A stretch of 64,000 nt of DNA from Roseateles subflavus (GTDB taxonomy: Bacteria > Pseudomonadota > Gammaproteobacteria > Burkholderiales > Burkholderiaceae_C), in the NCBI RefSeq assembly GCF_030285365.1, contig NZ_JASVDS010000001.1, positions 620,001 to 684,000 on the forward strand. The letters run 5' to 3'. The notes under the pieces are model-generated. The model ran no database searches, was not told where the DNA came from, and saw only the letters and a program-made list of their open reading frames with translations. This document shows, piece by piece, positions 8,343 through 16,657 of the stretch. The first letter of the stretch is position 1; each line of letters begins with the position of its first letter. The position numbers and the translations under genes were made by a program.

Positions 8343-9323
8343 TCACTGCCCGGCGCCGGCCTTGCGGAAGGCCGCGGGAGGGCGTCCGAGCCAGCGCTGG
8401 AAGGCGCGGCGCATGCGTTCGGTGCTGCCGAAGCCGCAGTCCTGCGCAATGCGCTGCACCGACGGCGAGCCGCCCTCCAGTGCCGCGCGTGCCGCCTCCA
8501 GGCGCAGGCGTTCCACCAGCTGGGCCGGCGTGGTGCCCGTCTCGTCCCGGAAGCAGCGCGCGAAGTGGCGCGGGCTCATGCAGGCCTGGGCCGCCAGGTC
8601 TTCCACGCCGAGGGGCAGGTGCAGGTGCTGGCGGACGTAGTCGAGCAGCGCCCCGAAGCGCCCCTCCGGCCGCTGCGCCTCCAGCAGCGGGGAGAACTGC
8701 GACTGCCCGCCCGGCCGGCGCCGTTCGACCACCAGCTGCCGGGCCGCCTCGCGCGCGACCTCCTCGCCGCAGTCGTGGGCGACCAGCGCCAGGCAGAGGT
8801 CGATGCCGGCGGTCATGCCGGCGCTGGTCCAGAGCTCGGGGCGCTGCGGGCGGTGGCGGCGGGTGGCCGGTTCCCGCACGTAGATGCGGTCCGGCTGCAG
8901 GCGCACGGCCGGGTGTTCGGTGGCGAACTGCCGGCTGCGCGACCAGTGCGTGGTCGCGGCGCGGTGGTCCAGCAGCCCCGCGGCGGCCAGCAGCAGGCTG
9001 CCGCTGCAGATGCTGGCGATCCGCGCCCCGCTCCGGCTGGCCCGCTGCAGCCACCGGACGAGGGGCAGGTCCTGGCAGGCGGCGTCCACGCCGTCGCCGC
9101 CGATCACCATGACCAGGTCGCTGCGGCCGCAGGCGCGCGGCAGCGATTCCACGGGCCAGGCCACCCCGGCCGAGCTGCGCACGGGGCCGGGGGCACGAGC
9201 CGCCAGGCGCCAGTCGTAGCTGCCCGGCTGCGCCAGCCGCGCCACTTCGAACACGGCCATGGGGCCGGCCAGGTCCAGCTGCTGGAAGCCGGGAAAGAGC
9301 ACGAAGACGATGCGGCAGGCCAT
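8343..9323 (-). CDS. GlxA-type transcriptional regulator (DJ-1/PfpI domain plus AraC HTH)
   Basis: A 326-residue regulator. Residues about 1-185 form a DJ-1/PfpI (amidase-like) domain with the nucleophile-elbow Cys in ASICSGSLLLA and the DLAGPMAVFEVA start. Residues about 225-326 are an AraC/XylS DNA-binding region with two helix-turn-helices (VEDLAAQACMSPRHFARCF, then a second ending in FQRWLGRPPAAFR). Members sense nitrogenous metabolites through the N-terminal domain. ATG 9323 (MACRIV) is preferred to the upstream 9338 ATG because the conserved domain begins right there. It is divergent, 131 bp apart, from a free-standing DJ-1 protein and an aminotransferase, its likely target operon. Confidence 0.88.
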   Translation of the reverse strand: MACRIVFVLFPGFQQLDLAGPMAVFEVARLAQPGSYDWRLAARAPGPVRSSAGVAWPVESLPRACGRSDLVMVIGGDGVDAACQDLPLVRWLQRASRSGARIASICSGSLLLAAAGLLDHRAATTHWSRSRQFATEHPAVRLQPDRIYVREPATRRHRPQRPELWTSAGMTAGIDLCLALVAHDCGEEVAREAARQLVVERRRPGGQSQFSPLLEAQRPEGRFGALLDYVRQHLHLPLGVEDLAAQACMSPRHFARCFRDETGTTPAQLVERLRLEAARAALEGGSPSVQRIAQDCGFGSTERMRRAFQRWLGRPPAAFRKAGAGQ

Positions 9324-9454
9324 GCGGCATTGTGGCATCCAGGCGCGCGGTGGCGGATGGCAGAAAAGGTGGGAACAGCGTCCTGGCAGTCATGCCGACG
9401 GATCCGGATACTGACGACTCCCCTGCTTCATCGGCTCGCCGCGGCCGCCCTGCC

Positions 9455-10072
9455 ATGCCTGCGCATCCCCTGACCATCGGCCTTCTGATCTTCGACGAGG
9501 TGGAGCTCCTCGACATGGCCGGGCCCTACGAGGTCTTCACCACCGCGACCCGCATGCACGCCCGGATGCATGCCGGCGCCCCGCCGCTTTTCACGGTCCG
9601 CACGCTGGCCAGCCGGGCCGACCCCGTGCGGGCCCGCGCGGGCCTGGCATTGCAGCCGGAGGGCACGCTGGACGCGCATCCGCCGCTGGACTGCCTCATC
9701 GTCCCGGGGGGCGTGATCGACGCCGAGCTGGGCAACACCGCGCTGCTGGCGTGGATCGCCGCGCAGGCCCGCACGGTCCCGCTGCTGGCCTCGGTGTGCA
9801 CCGGCGCGCTGCTGCTGGCACAGGCCGGCGTCCTGGACGGGCGCGAGGCCACCACGCACTGGGAGGACCTGGACGCCCTGCGCCGCCTGCGCCCCGGGCT
9901 GCGTGTGGTGGAAGGGCGGCGCTGGGTCGATGCCGGCCCTGTGGTCACCTCCGCCGGCATCTCCGCGGGCATCGACATGAGCCTGCACCTCGTGGAGCGG
10001 CTGCACAGCCGCGCGCTGGCCCTGCGCACCGCCCGACAACTCGACTTCGACTGGACCGAATCCCATGACTGA
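9455..10072 (+). CDS. DJ-1/PfpI family protein
   Basis: A 205-residue single-domain protein related to the N-terminal half of the adjacent GlxA-type regulator (GLLIFDEVELLDMAGPYEVF, then Cys in LASVCTGALLL, TTHWEDLDALR). Family members include isonitrile hydratases and chaperone-like or amidase-like enzymes; the reaction here is unknown. ATG 9455 is chosen because the domain begins at once; an upstream ATG at 9392 would add a Pro/Asp-rich tail. Its last 8 bases overlap the start of the aminotransferase gene, which implies translational coupling. Confidence 0.82.
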   Translation: MPAHPLTIGLLIFDEVELLDMAGPYEVFTTATRMHARMHAGAPPLFTVRTLASRADPVRARAGLALQPEGTLDAHPPLDCLIVPGGVIDAELGNTALLAWIAAQARTVPLLASVCTGALLLAQAGVLDGREATTHWEDLDALRRLRPGLRVVEGRRWVDAGPVVTSAGISAGIDMSLHLVERLHSRALALRTARQLDFDWTESHD

Positions 10073-11261
10073 CGATCGCTCGCCCGCCCTTGACCGCCAT
10101 CTCCTCACCATCACCCAGCGGCCGCCACGGGTCTTCGTCCATGGCGACGGATCCTGGCTCGTGGACGACAGCGGCCGGCGCTACCTGGACCTCGTGCAGG
10201 GCTGGGCGGTCAACAGCCTCGGGCACAGCCCGGCGCTCGTGGCCGAGGCGCTGGCCTCCCAGGCGGGCCGGCTGCTGAACCCCGGGCCGGCCTATTACAG
10301 CCGCCCCATGCTGGACCTCGCTCGGCGCCTGACCGAGCTGAGTTGCTTCGACCGCGTCTTCCTGGCCAGCTCCGGCGCCGAGGCCAACGAGGGCGCCGTG
10401 AAGCTGGCCCGTCGCTGGGGGCAGAAGATGAAGGGCGGCGCCCACGAGGTCATCAACTTCCACGATGGCTTCCACGGGCGTACGCTCGCCATGATGAGCG
10501 CCTCGGGCAAGCCCGGCTGGGACCGGCTCTATGCGCCGATGCCCACCGGCTTCGCGAAGGCCCGGCTCCATGACATCGAGTCCGTGCGCCGCGCCCTCAC
10601 GCCGGCCACGGTGGCCGTGATGCTGGAGTTCGTGCAGGGCGAGGCCGGCGTCAACCTGGTCGATGCCGGCTTCGTGCGGGAGCTGCGAGCCTTGTGCACG
10701 GCGCACGACCTGCTGCTGATCGCCGACGAGGTGCAGACCGGCATCGGCCGCTGCGGCACGGCCTTCGCCTATGAGCAGTACGGCATCGAGCCGGACCTCA
10801 TGACGCTCGCCAAGGGCATCGGCGGTGGCGTGCCGCTGTCCGCGCTGCTGTGCAAGGAACGCTTCAACTGCTTCGAGCCGGGGGACCAGGGCGGCACCTT
10901 CTGTGGCAATCCGCTGATGGCGGCGGTCGGTCTGGCCGTCGTGAACGAGGTGTGCCGTGCGGACTTCCTCGCGGACGTACGGCAGCGCGGCGAGCAGCTC
11001 TCGCGCGGCCTGCAGGCGATTGCACGGGACTTCGGCTGCCCGGGCGAGCGCGGCCTGGGCCTGCTGCGGGCGCTGCAGCTGCCGTCCGACGATGCGGCTG
11101 CCGTCGTGGAGGCGGCGAGCTCCCTCGCGCCTGCGGGCTTGCTGCTCAACGCGCCGCGCCCGAACCTGCTGCGCTTCATGCCCGCGCTGAACATCAGCGC
11201 GGCGGACCTCGACGACGCGCTGGGCCTCCTGCGGCAGGCGCTGCACGAGGTGTGGGGATGA
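10065..11261 (+). CDS. Acetylornithine aminotransferase-family PLP enzyme (ArgD-like)
   Basis: A 398-residue class III aminotransferase. Visible are the PLP-phosphate-binding SSGAEANEGAVKLAR (about 105-119), NFHDGFHGRT, IADEVQTGIGRCG with the PLP-ring Asp, and the Schiff-base Lys in LTLAKGIGGG (about 250). It matches acetylornithine/succinyldiaminopimelate transaminases: glutamate plus an N-acyl semialdehyde gives 2-oxoglutarate plus the amino acid. It overlaps the DJ-1 gene by 8 bp and sits under a GlxA-type regulator. The role may therefore be in amino-acid or amine catabolism rather than arginine synthesis; no other arg genes are nearby. Confidence 0.88.
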   Translation: MTDDRSPALDRHLLTITQRPPRVFVHGDGSWLVDDSGRRYLDLVQGWAVNSLGHSPALVAEALASQAGRLLNPGPAYYSRPMLDLARRLTELSCFDRVFLASSGAEANEGAVKLARRWGQKMKGGAHEVINFHDGFHGRTLAMMSASGKPGWDRLYAPMPTGFAKARLHDIESVRRALTPATVAVMLEFVQGEAGVNLVDAGFVRELRALCTAHDLLLIADEVQTGIGRCGTAFAYEQYGIEPDLMTLAKGIGGGVPLSALLCKERFNCFEPGDQGGTFCGNPLMAAVGLAVVNEVCRADFLADVRQRGEQLSRGLQAIARDFGCPGERGLGLLRALQLPSDDAAAVVEAASSLAPAGLLLNAPRPNLLRFMPALNISAADLDDALGLLRQALHEVWG

Positions 11262-11565
11262 GAGGCGGGGTGAGGTGAGCCGCGAGGCCGGCGCGAGGGG
11301 CCCGGAAAATCGGGTGCTTCAGCATGATCGCCTCCGGAGGGTGGGCGGGCTGCAGGCCGCTCTGCCAGGGTCTGCCGGCCCGCTTGATTCGACAGGGGCG
11401 CATGAATGGTAGGCCGCCGCACGCGGCGCCGGTGCGGTGATCCGGCGGGGCTGTAAGCGTGTGCATCCGGCGCTCCGGGGCAGGTCCGCACCGGCTGCAG
11501 CCAGCTCACACGCAATTTACGTCTCGCTACGAGCTTGCGCCGTGTGGCAGCGTAGGCTGCGAGGC
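11262..11565. other. Intergenic stretch without a recognised gene
   Basis: GC-rich DNA between the aminotransferase gene and the small lipoprotein gene. It contains a perfect CCTCCGGAGG palindrome (about 11331-11340) in front of a short minus-strand frame starting at 11325. That frame is Pro/Arg-rich and runs into the antisense of the aminotransferase, so it is not called. No terminator with a T-run is seen after the aminotransferase. Confidence 0.4.
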
Positions 11566-11988
11566 GTGAAGACGATCCTCCACCCGCCTCGGCCGACCCC
11601 CGCGCCCCGGCCCCCCCGCCTGCCGACCACCCGGACGCTGCTGTGCCTGGGCCTGGCCACCGCGCTCGCGCTGGGCGGATGCAGCACACCGTCCTCCGTC
11701 ACGCCGTCCGGCACGGTGCCGCCGGCGGGGCGCACGGCGGACCAGCAGCGCCGCAGCGACTTCGACAAGTCGCTCGATGCCTGGCATGGCGCGACGGTGC
11801 AGGAGCTCGTCCGCAAGCTCGGCAAGCCGGAGTCCATCGACCTGCGCAACGACGGCGCGCTCGACTACCAGTACTCGAAGTCCGGCCGCACGACCGGCGA
11901 CAAGCGCCCGGCGTTCAGCTGCACGGTGCGCTACATCGTCGAGGGCGGCACCCTGCGCGTGATCGGGCACACCATCCAGGGCTGCTGA
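11566..11988 (+). CDS. Small lipoprotein of unknown function
   Basis: A 140-residue lipoprotein. After a Pro/Arg-rich lead (1-25) comes a hydrophobic stretch ending in LALGGCS, a good lipobox. The mature domain (about 70-140) contains LVRKLGKPESIDLRNDGALDYQYSK-type text and a closing pair of Cys (FSCTVRY and QGC). It resembles the small BamE/SmpA-like or OmlA-like fold common in proteobacterial lipoproteins, but I cannot assign it. The start is GTG 11566; an earlier GTG at 11437 would add 43 unlikely residues. It converges with pncB, 16 bp apart. Confidence 0.65.
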   Translation: MKTILHPPRPTPAPRPPRLPTTRTLLCLGLATALALGGCSTPSSVTPSGTVPPAGRTADQQRRSDFDKSLDAWHGATVQELVRKLGKPESIDLRNDGALDYQYSKSGRTTGDKRPAFSCTVRYIVEGGTLRVIGHTIQGC

Positions 11989-12004
11989 GTCGCATCGGCC
12001 GGCC

Positions 12005-13210
12005 TCACAGCGGCTTCACCCCGAACACCTGCCGCAGATAGGCCAGGAAGGTCTCGTCGTCGCACAGGGTCTTGCCCGGGCTGTCGCTGAGCTTGGCCAC
12101 GGGCTGGCCGTTGGCATGCGTCAGCTTCATGACGATGTTCAGCGGCGTGAGGCCGAGGTCGTTGCTCAGGTGGGTGCCGATGCCGAAGCCCAGTTGCACG
12201 CGGTCCGCGAAGTGGCGGTACAGGGCGATGGCCTTGTCCACGCTCAGGCCGTCGCTGAACACGAGGCGCTTGGTGTGGGCATCGATGCGCAGGCTGGCGT
12301 AGTGGGCCAGGGCCTTCTCGCCCCAGACGACGGGGTCCCCGCTGTCGTGGCGCAGGCCGTCGAAGAGCTTGGCGAAGTAGAGGTCGAAGTCCGCCAGGAA
12401 GGCATCCATGCCCACGACGTCGGTGAGGGCGATGCCGAGGTCCCCGCGGTACTCCTGCACCCAGTCCTCGAGCGCGGCCTTCTGGTGGTCGCGCAGGCGC
12501 ACGGTGCCGAGGGCCTGGAAGGTCTGGAGGTACTCGTGTGCCATGGTGCCGATGGGCACGAGCCCCAGCTCGCGCGCCAGCATCACGTTGGAGCTGCCCT
12601 TGAAGTGCTGCGGCAGGGCGTCGCGCAGCTGGCGCACCACCTCGCGCTGCCAGGCGCCGGCGTAGCGGCGGCGCAGGCCGAAGTCGAAGAGCTCGAAGGG
12701 ATGGCGGTAGCGCGCGGACTCGTCGGCAAAGGCCTGCAGCGTCGCGATCTTGGCGTCCAGCCGGCGCTGGCCCTCGGCGCGTACGGCGGGGGTGTCCAGG
12801 CGGCGGAAGTAGAGCTCGTTGACGATCGCCAGCACCGGGATCTCGAAGCCCATCACATGGACCTGGGGGCCGCGGGCGACGATGTGCAGGGCGTCGCCGT
12901 CGGTCGTCACCTCGATGAAGGCGCGCTGGAAGCGGAAGAGCCGCAGGAAGTCGACGAAGTCGCTCTTGATGAATCGCAGGCCCTGCAGATAGGCCAGCTC
13001 CTCGGGCTGCAGGCTCAGGGTGCACAGGGCGTCGAGCTCCCGCTCCACCTCGGCCTTCAGTTCGCTGAGCGGGAAGGCCGGCGTGTTGCGGCACACGAAG
13101 CGGTATTCCGCCTGCGTCTGCGGATGGCGGTGCAGCAGCGCCTGCCACATCGTGAACTTGTAGAGGTCGGTGTCCAGCAGGCTGGAGATCACGGGGGCCG
13201 GAGCGCTCAT
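12005..13210 (-). CDS. pncB: Nicotinate phosphoribosyltransferase
   Basis: A 401-residue enzyme joining nicotinate and PRPP (with ATP) to give nicotinate mononucleotide in the Preiss-Handler NAD salvage route. It begins with the family pattern [16 protein letters not shown]. It continues with [21 protein letters not shown] (the region of the phosphorylated His), [19 protein letters not shown] and [12 protein letters not shown]. The length is typical. ATG 13210 follows an AAGGATC ribosome-binding site; a longer open frame upstream overlaps the nicotinamidase gene and is not coding. It is 11 bp behind the nicotinamidase gene on the same strand, an obvious operon that supplies nicotinate. Confidence 0.95.
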   Translation of the reverse strand: MSAPAPVISSLLDTDLYKFTMWQALLHRHPQTQAEYRFVCRNTPAFPLSELKAEVERELDALCTLSLQPEELAYLQGLRFIKSDFVDFLRLFRFQRAFIEVTTDGDALHIVARGPQVHVMGFEIPVLAIVNELYFRRLDTPAVRAEGQRRLDAKIATLQAFADESARYRHPFELFDFGLRRRYAGAWQREVVRQLRDALPQHFKGSSNVMLARELGLVPIGTMAHEYLQTFQALGTVRLRDHQKAALEDWVQEYRGDLGIALTDVVGMDAFLADFDLYFAKLFDGLRHDSGDPVVWGEKALAHYASLRIDAHTKRLVFSDGLSVDKAIALYRHFADRVQLGFGIGTHLSNDLGLTPLNIVMKLTHANGQPVAKLSDSPGKTLCDDETFLAYLRQVFGVKPL

Positions 13211-13221
13211 GGGCGGATCCT

Positions 13222-14058
13222 TCAGAAGTCGGTGCTCAGGGCCAGGCGCACGCCGCGCGCCTGCATGGCGGCGAAGAAGGCCGCCTGGGCCGCCTCGAAG
13301 CCGCCCACGGGGCTGATGCAGTCGCGCAGCAGCACGAGCTTGGTACAGCGGCCGGACGGCAGGTGCTCGACCAGGTGCTCGACCGTCGCCTTCACGCAGT
13401 GGCTGCCCGCCTCGCCGGCGATGAGCAGCTCGTCCGCCTCGTCGAGCGCGGCCAGCAGGCGTTCGTTGAGCTGGGTGCGCGCATCCGCCGCATCGGGCAC
13501 CTCGGCCTGCAGGGCGCTGTAGTGCTCCGTCCAGGGGTTCTCGCCCTTGCTGACGATCTGCACCGAGCGGCCTTGCGCGTCCGCCCAGCGGTCCAGCGCG
13601 CGCTGCAGGCCGGCATGCACGGCCTGGCCCCAGCTGCCCATCTGGCAGTGCACCGGCCACACCATCAGCGTGTAGCGGCCCGTGGCCTCGAGCGCGTCCA
13701 GGTAGTCGAGCACGCGCGGCAGCGCGCCGGCCTCGCGCGGGGCGTAGGCCCCCGCGCGCACCTGGGCGGCGGTGATGGTCGTGAACGGCGCCGGCGCGGC
13801 CGCACGAGCCGGTTCGTGCCAGAAGCCGGGGTGGGCGATGTCGATGCGGTGGTGCGAGTCCAGCGTCACCGTGATGCCCTGCAGGCGGGCTCCCAGCCGC
13901 TCCACCAGGGCCGCGGCGCGCATCAGGTCGGCATGGGCCCCCGCCACGGGCAGCGCCGGCTGCTCGGCAGGATCGAGCGCCGGGGTCCGCGGCAGCCAGG
14001 CCTCGGGCAGGTCGCAGAAGTCATTCTGGGGATCGATGAGCAGCAGCTGGGTGGTCAT
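13222..14058 (-). CDS. Nicotinamidase-type cysteine hydrolase
   Basis: A 278-residue isochorismatase-fold hydrolase, probably converting nicotinamide to nicotinate plus ammonia. A candidate catalytic triad can be read: Asp9 (LLIDPQNDF), Lys171 (IVSKGENPW) and Cys221 ([12 protein letters not shown]). DSHH at 67-70 is in the position of the metal-binding site, and [11 protein letters not shown] matches the conserved loop. It is longer than E. coli PncA (about 213 residues), with extra segments at about 20-45 and 85-125. The gene lies directly before pncB and is divergent from an NrtR-like regulator. Function is therefore inferred from both residues and context. Confidence 0.85.
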   Translation of the reverse strand: MTTQLLLIDPQNDFCDLPEAWLPRTPALDPAEQPALPVAGAHADLMRAAALVERLGARLQGITVTLDSHHRIDIAHPGFWHEPARAAAPAPFTTITAAQVRAGAYAPREAGALPRVLDYLDALEATGRYTLMVWPVHCQMGSWGQAVHAGLQRALDRWADAQGRSVQIVSKGENPWTEHYSALQAEVPDAADARTQLNERLLAALDEADELLIAGEAGSHCVKATVEHLVEHLPSGRCTKLVLLRDCISPVGGFEAAQAAFFAAMQARGVRLALSTDF

Positions 14059-14087
14059 GGGGCCTCCGGGGCGGTTCTGGCGTCACG

Positions 14088-14150
14088 GCCCGATCATACG
14101 CCTGCTTAAGTTCATGATGCAAATAACTGAATCTCCGCGTGATATCGGGC
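14088..14150. promoter_or_regulatory. Candidate NrtR operator region between nicotinamidase and nrtR-like genes
   Basis: The 100-140 bp divergent intergenic region contains two symmetrical elements: GCCCGAT (14088-14094) paired with ATCGGGC (14144-14150), and inside it AGTT (14109-14112) paired with AACT (14125-14128) across an AT-rich core. NrtR proteins repress NAD-salvage genes from palindromic sites near the promoter. I cannot match a published consensus by eye, so this is only a candidate. Confidence 0.3.
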
Positions 14151-14196
14151 TTGTTCCGACGTGGCGCCAGCGCCGAACAGCGCTATCCTGTGTTCG

Positions 14197-14904
14197 GTGA
14201 GCACTTCAAGAAACTACTCCTTGCCGCCTGAACCGCTGATCTGCACGGTGGACCTGGTGTTGCTGACCCTCCAGGCGGGCCAGCTGCAGGTCCTGCTGCT
14301 CAAGCGGGACCGCGAGCCCTTTGCCGGCGCCCTGGCCCTGCCCGGCGGCTATGTGCACACGGGCGAGGACCAGAGCTGCGAGGACGCCGCCCTGCGCGTG
14401 CTGCAGGACAAGGCGGGACTGCAGGGCCTGTACCTGGAGCAGCTTGCCACCTTCAGCGGCCCCGGGCGGGATCCGCGGGGCTGGAGCGTGTCGGTGGCCT
14501 ACCTCGCCGTGGTGGACGCGGGCACGCTCGACGCGCAGGGCGCGCCCGTCCGCGCCGCCCACTGGCGCCCCGTGGACCGCCTGCCTGCGCTGCCCTTTGA
14601 CCATGGGCGCATCATTGCGACCGCCGTCGAGCGCGTGCGCGGCAAGAGCCTGTATTCCTCACTGCCGGCCCACCTGTGCCCGGCGCCGTTCACGCTGCCC
14701 GAGCTGCAGGCCGTCTACGAGGCGGTGTTGGGCGAGACGGTCAATCACGTGAGCTTCCGGCGCAAGATGGGCGAGCTGGACTGCCTCGACGCCGTCCCCG
14801 GTGGCAAGCGCGCGGACGGGGCGCACCGCCCGGCGCAGCTGTACCGGCTGAAGCAGGAATTCCGGCAGCGGCTGCGCCTCGTGGGGCGTGGGCTGAAGGC
14901 CTGA
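14197..14904 (+). CDS. nrtR: NrtR-like Nudix-fold transcriptional regulator of NAD metabolism
   Basis: A 235-residue protein. Residues about 10-145 form a Nudix-type domain (LICTVDLVLL, LLLKRDREPF, LALPGGYVHTGED). Residues about 150-225 form a winged-helix-type domain (FTLPELQAVYEAVLGE, VNHVSFRRKM). NrtR proteins bind ADP-ribose through the Nudix domain and repress NAD salvage genes. Here the catalytic R-E-x-x-E-E part reads RVLQDK, so two or more catalytic glutamates are missing, which fits a regulator rather than a hydrolase. It is divergent from the nicotinamidase-pncB operon. The start is uncertain: GTG 14197 or GTG 14161, neither with a strong ribosome-binding site. Confidence 0.82.
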   Translation: MSTSRNYSLPPEPLICTVDLVLLTLQAGQLQVLLLKRDREPFAGALALPGGYVHTGEDQSCEDAALRVLQDKAGLQGLYLEQLATFSGPGRDPRGWSVSVAYLAVVDAGTLDAQGAPVRAAHWRPVDRLPALPFDHGRIIATAVERVRGKSLYSSLPAHLCPAPFTLPELQAVYEAVLGETVNHVSFRRKMGELDCLDAVPGGKRADGAHRPAQLYRLKQEFRQRLRLVGRGLKA

Positions 14905-15011
14905 ATGAGGGCGTGCTGTGGCCGGCGGGTCCTGCGACTGTCTAAAATTGTCTCCAAACAAAAATCAGATGACAGATCCAGGGAGTCATCCCCCTCTTTC
15001 CGGAGGCCGCC

Positions 15012-16031
15012 ATGCTGACCGCGGCTGAACTCCTTCGAATCATCGACATCCATGGCCAGGTGGCCGAGATGGGCCTGGACCAGGCCGGCGTCATGAAGCT
15101 GGTGACGCAGACCACCCTGGAGCTGGTCGCTGCCGATGGCGCCGTCATCGAGATCGCCGAGGGCGACAGCCTCAGCTATCGCGCCGCCAGCGGCACGGCC
15201 GTCGCGCAGCTGGGCGTGCAGGTGGCGCTGATGGCCAGCCTCTCCGGTGAATGCATGCGCCGCAACGAAGCCCTGACCTGCACCGATGCCGAAGAGGATC
15301 CGCGTGTGGACCGCGACGCCTGCCGCCGCGTGGGCCTGCGCTCCATGGTCGTGGTGCCGCTGATGCACCTGGGCCAGCCGGTGGGCGTGCTCAAGGCCAT
15401 GTCCCGCGAGGTCGGCCATTTCGGGCCCAAGCAGGCCGAGCTGCTGACCCTGCTGGCGCGTGTGGTCGGCACGGCCATGTACTGGGCCACCCACTATGGG
15501 CAGGACGACCTCTTCCAGCGGGCCACCCATGACGACCTCACCGGCGTGGCCAACCGCGCCATGTTCCTGGAGCAGCTGCGCGGCGCCCTGCAGCGTTCGC
15601 GTCGCACCCAGCAGCATCTGGCCGTGCTGATGCTGGACATGGACGGGCTCAAGCCCCTCAACGACCACCACGGGCACAGCGTGGGCGACGCTGCCCTGGT
15701 GGAGTTCGCCCGCCGCCTCAAGGACACGGCGCGCGGCGAGGACGTGGTGGCCCGGCTCGGCGGCGATGAGTTCGCGCTGCTGATGCCCTCGGTGTCCGAT
15801 GCCGACGGCGTGCGCCGGTTCGAGCTGCGCCTGCAGGAGGCCCTGCGCCAGCCCTTCGTCTTCCGCGGCCAGCGCCATCCCGTGCAGGCCAGCTGCGGAT
15901 TCGCCATGCACCCGGCGGACGGGGTCAAGGCCGAACAGCTGATCGACTGCGCCGACCAGCGCATGTACGAGTCCAAGCGCGAACGCAAGAAGGCCCGGGT
16001 GGACGCGCCGGCCGACCCGCTGCGCGCCTGA
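15012..16031 (+). CDS. GAF-GGDEF diguanylate cyclase
   Basis: A 339-residue cytoplasmic sensor enzyme that condenses two GTP to cyclic di-GMP. Residues about 20-160 form a GAF domain (VMKLVTQTTLELV, LRSMVVVPLMHLGQPVGVLK). Residues about 170-325 form the GGDEF domain: HDDLTGVANR at 173-182, metal-binding Asp in LMLDMDGLKPLN, and intact GGDEF at 250-254. The RxxD inhibitory site (RGED, 241-244) lies exactly five residues ahead of GGDEF, so feedback inhibition by c-di-GMP is expected. The ATG follows a CCGGAGGCC ribosome-binding site. An AT-rich stretch (about 14939-14975) upstream is the likely promoter area. The stop codon lies inside a perfect inverted repeat shared with the convergent merR-like gene. 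Confidence 0.93.
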   Translation: MLTAAELLRIIDIHGQVAEMGLDQAGVMKLVTQTTLELVAADGAVIEIAEGDSLSYRAASGTAVAQLGVQVALMASLSGECMRRNEALTCTDAEEDPRVDRDACRRVGLRSMVVVPLMHLGQPVGVLKAMSREVGHFGPKQAELLTLLARVVGTAMYWATHYGQDDLFQRATHDDLTGVANRAMFLEQLRGALQRSRRTQQHLAVLMLDMDGLKPLNDHHGHSVGDAALVEFARRLKDTARGEDVVARLGGDEFALLMPSVSDADGVRRFELRLQEALRQPFVFRGQRHPVQASCGFAMHPADGVKAEQLIDCADQRMYESKRERKKARVDAPADPLRA

Positions 16032-16066
16032 GCGGCAGGGGGCGCCGCGCGGTACCTGCCGCTCAG
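16028..16066. terminator. Perfect 12-bp inverted repeat spanning two convergent stop codons
   Basis: CTGAGCGGCAGG (16028-16039) and CCTGCCGCTCAG (16055-16066) are exact reverse complements around a 15-nt loop. The TGA of the diguanylate cyclase and the TGA of the MerR-type gene each sit in one arm. There is no T-run, so this is not a textbook intrinsic terminator. Its symmetry between convergent genes suggests bidirectional termination or 3' end protection. Confidence 0.6.
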
Positions 16067-16548
16067 GCGGCTGGCGGCTTGGGCCGGGCCTGGCGTGCCT
16101 TGCGGGCCCGCCGCGCCTGCTCCGCCGGCGGGGCCGCGCCGCCCTCGCGCTGCAGGTCCAGCGCCCCCGCCGCCGCGGCCTTGAGCAGGCGCTGGAAGGT
16201 GGGGCATTGCGCATGGCTGGGCGCCGGGCAGGCGGCGGCATGGCGCAGGCCGCGGCTCACGGCACGCAGGCGCAGCACCTGGGCATCGATCGCCTCCGCC
16301 TTGGCCGCCAGCAGGCCGCGGTCCACGCTGGCCTCGCCATTGGGCAGCACCATGGTGCGGATCTCGTCCAGCGAGAGCCCGGCGGCCTGCCCCAGCGCAA
16401 TCAGGGCCAGCTGGTTCATGACGCCCGGCGGATAGCGCCGCCGGCCGGCCCCCTCACGTTCCAGCGGCGCGATGAGCCCGCGCCGCTCGTAGTAGCGCAG
16501 CGTCGAGGCGGCCACCCCGGAACGACGTGCCACCTCCGCGATATCCAT
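16063..16548 (-). CDS. MerR-family transcriptional regulator
   Basis: A 161-residue regulator. The N-terminal winged helix is typical: IAEVARRSGVAASTLRYYERRGLI (about 4-27), then GRRRYPPGVMNQLALI. A dimerisation helix follows (about 80-105) and then an unusual Ala/Arg/Pro-rich C-terminal tail (about 130-161). Two or three Cys (CPAPSHAQC) after the coiled coil could bind a metal or sense oxidation, as in SoxR-like members, but their spacing is not that of SoxR (CxxCxxxxxC). ATG 16548 is preferred over GTG 16551. The gene is divergent from a three-gene operon and probably controls it through the 19-bp-spacer promoter at 16562-16592. Confidence 0.88.
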   Translation of the reverse strand: MDIAEVARRSGVAASTLRYYERRGLIAPLEREGAGRRRYPPGVMNQLALIALGQAAGLSLDEIRTMVLPNGEASVDRGLLAAKAEAIDAQVLRLRAVSRGLRHAAACPAPSHAQCPTFQRLLKAAAAGALDLQREGGAAPPAEQARRARKARQARPKPPAA

Positions 16549-16561
16549 CACAGAACACCTC

Positions 16562-16592
16562 TTGACTTGAAGTTGACTTCAACTTCTATCCT
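16562..16592 (+). promoter_or_regulatory. MerR-type promoter/operator for the DUF2938 operon
   Basis: A TTGACT -35 (16562-16567) and TATCCT -10 (16587-16592) are separated by 19 bp, the over-long spacer typical of MerR-activated promoters. Between them lies a perfect dyad, TTGAAGT-TG-ACTTCAA (16567-16582), exactly where MerR dimers bind and twist DNA. The site lies between the merR-type gene start (16548) and the DUF2938 gene (16658), so both genes can be regulated from it. Confidence 0.85.
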
Positions 16593-16657
16593 GACTTCCA
16601 TGGGCTCGAAGGTCAAGTGGCCGGAGGGCGCAGGACGCAATCCACAGGAGGTGTGTG

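Noticed and set aside
11194-11325. Short minus-strand frame with a good GGAGGCGATC ribosome-binding-like site
   Set aside because: It is Pro/Arg-rich, runs antisense into the aminotransferase gene and has no recognised domain; the Shine-Dalgarno-like site is part of a palindrome.
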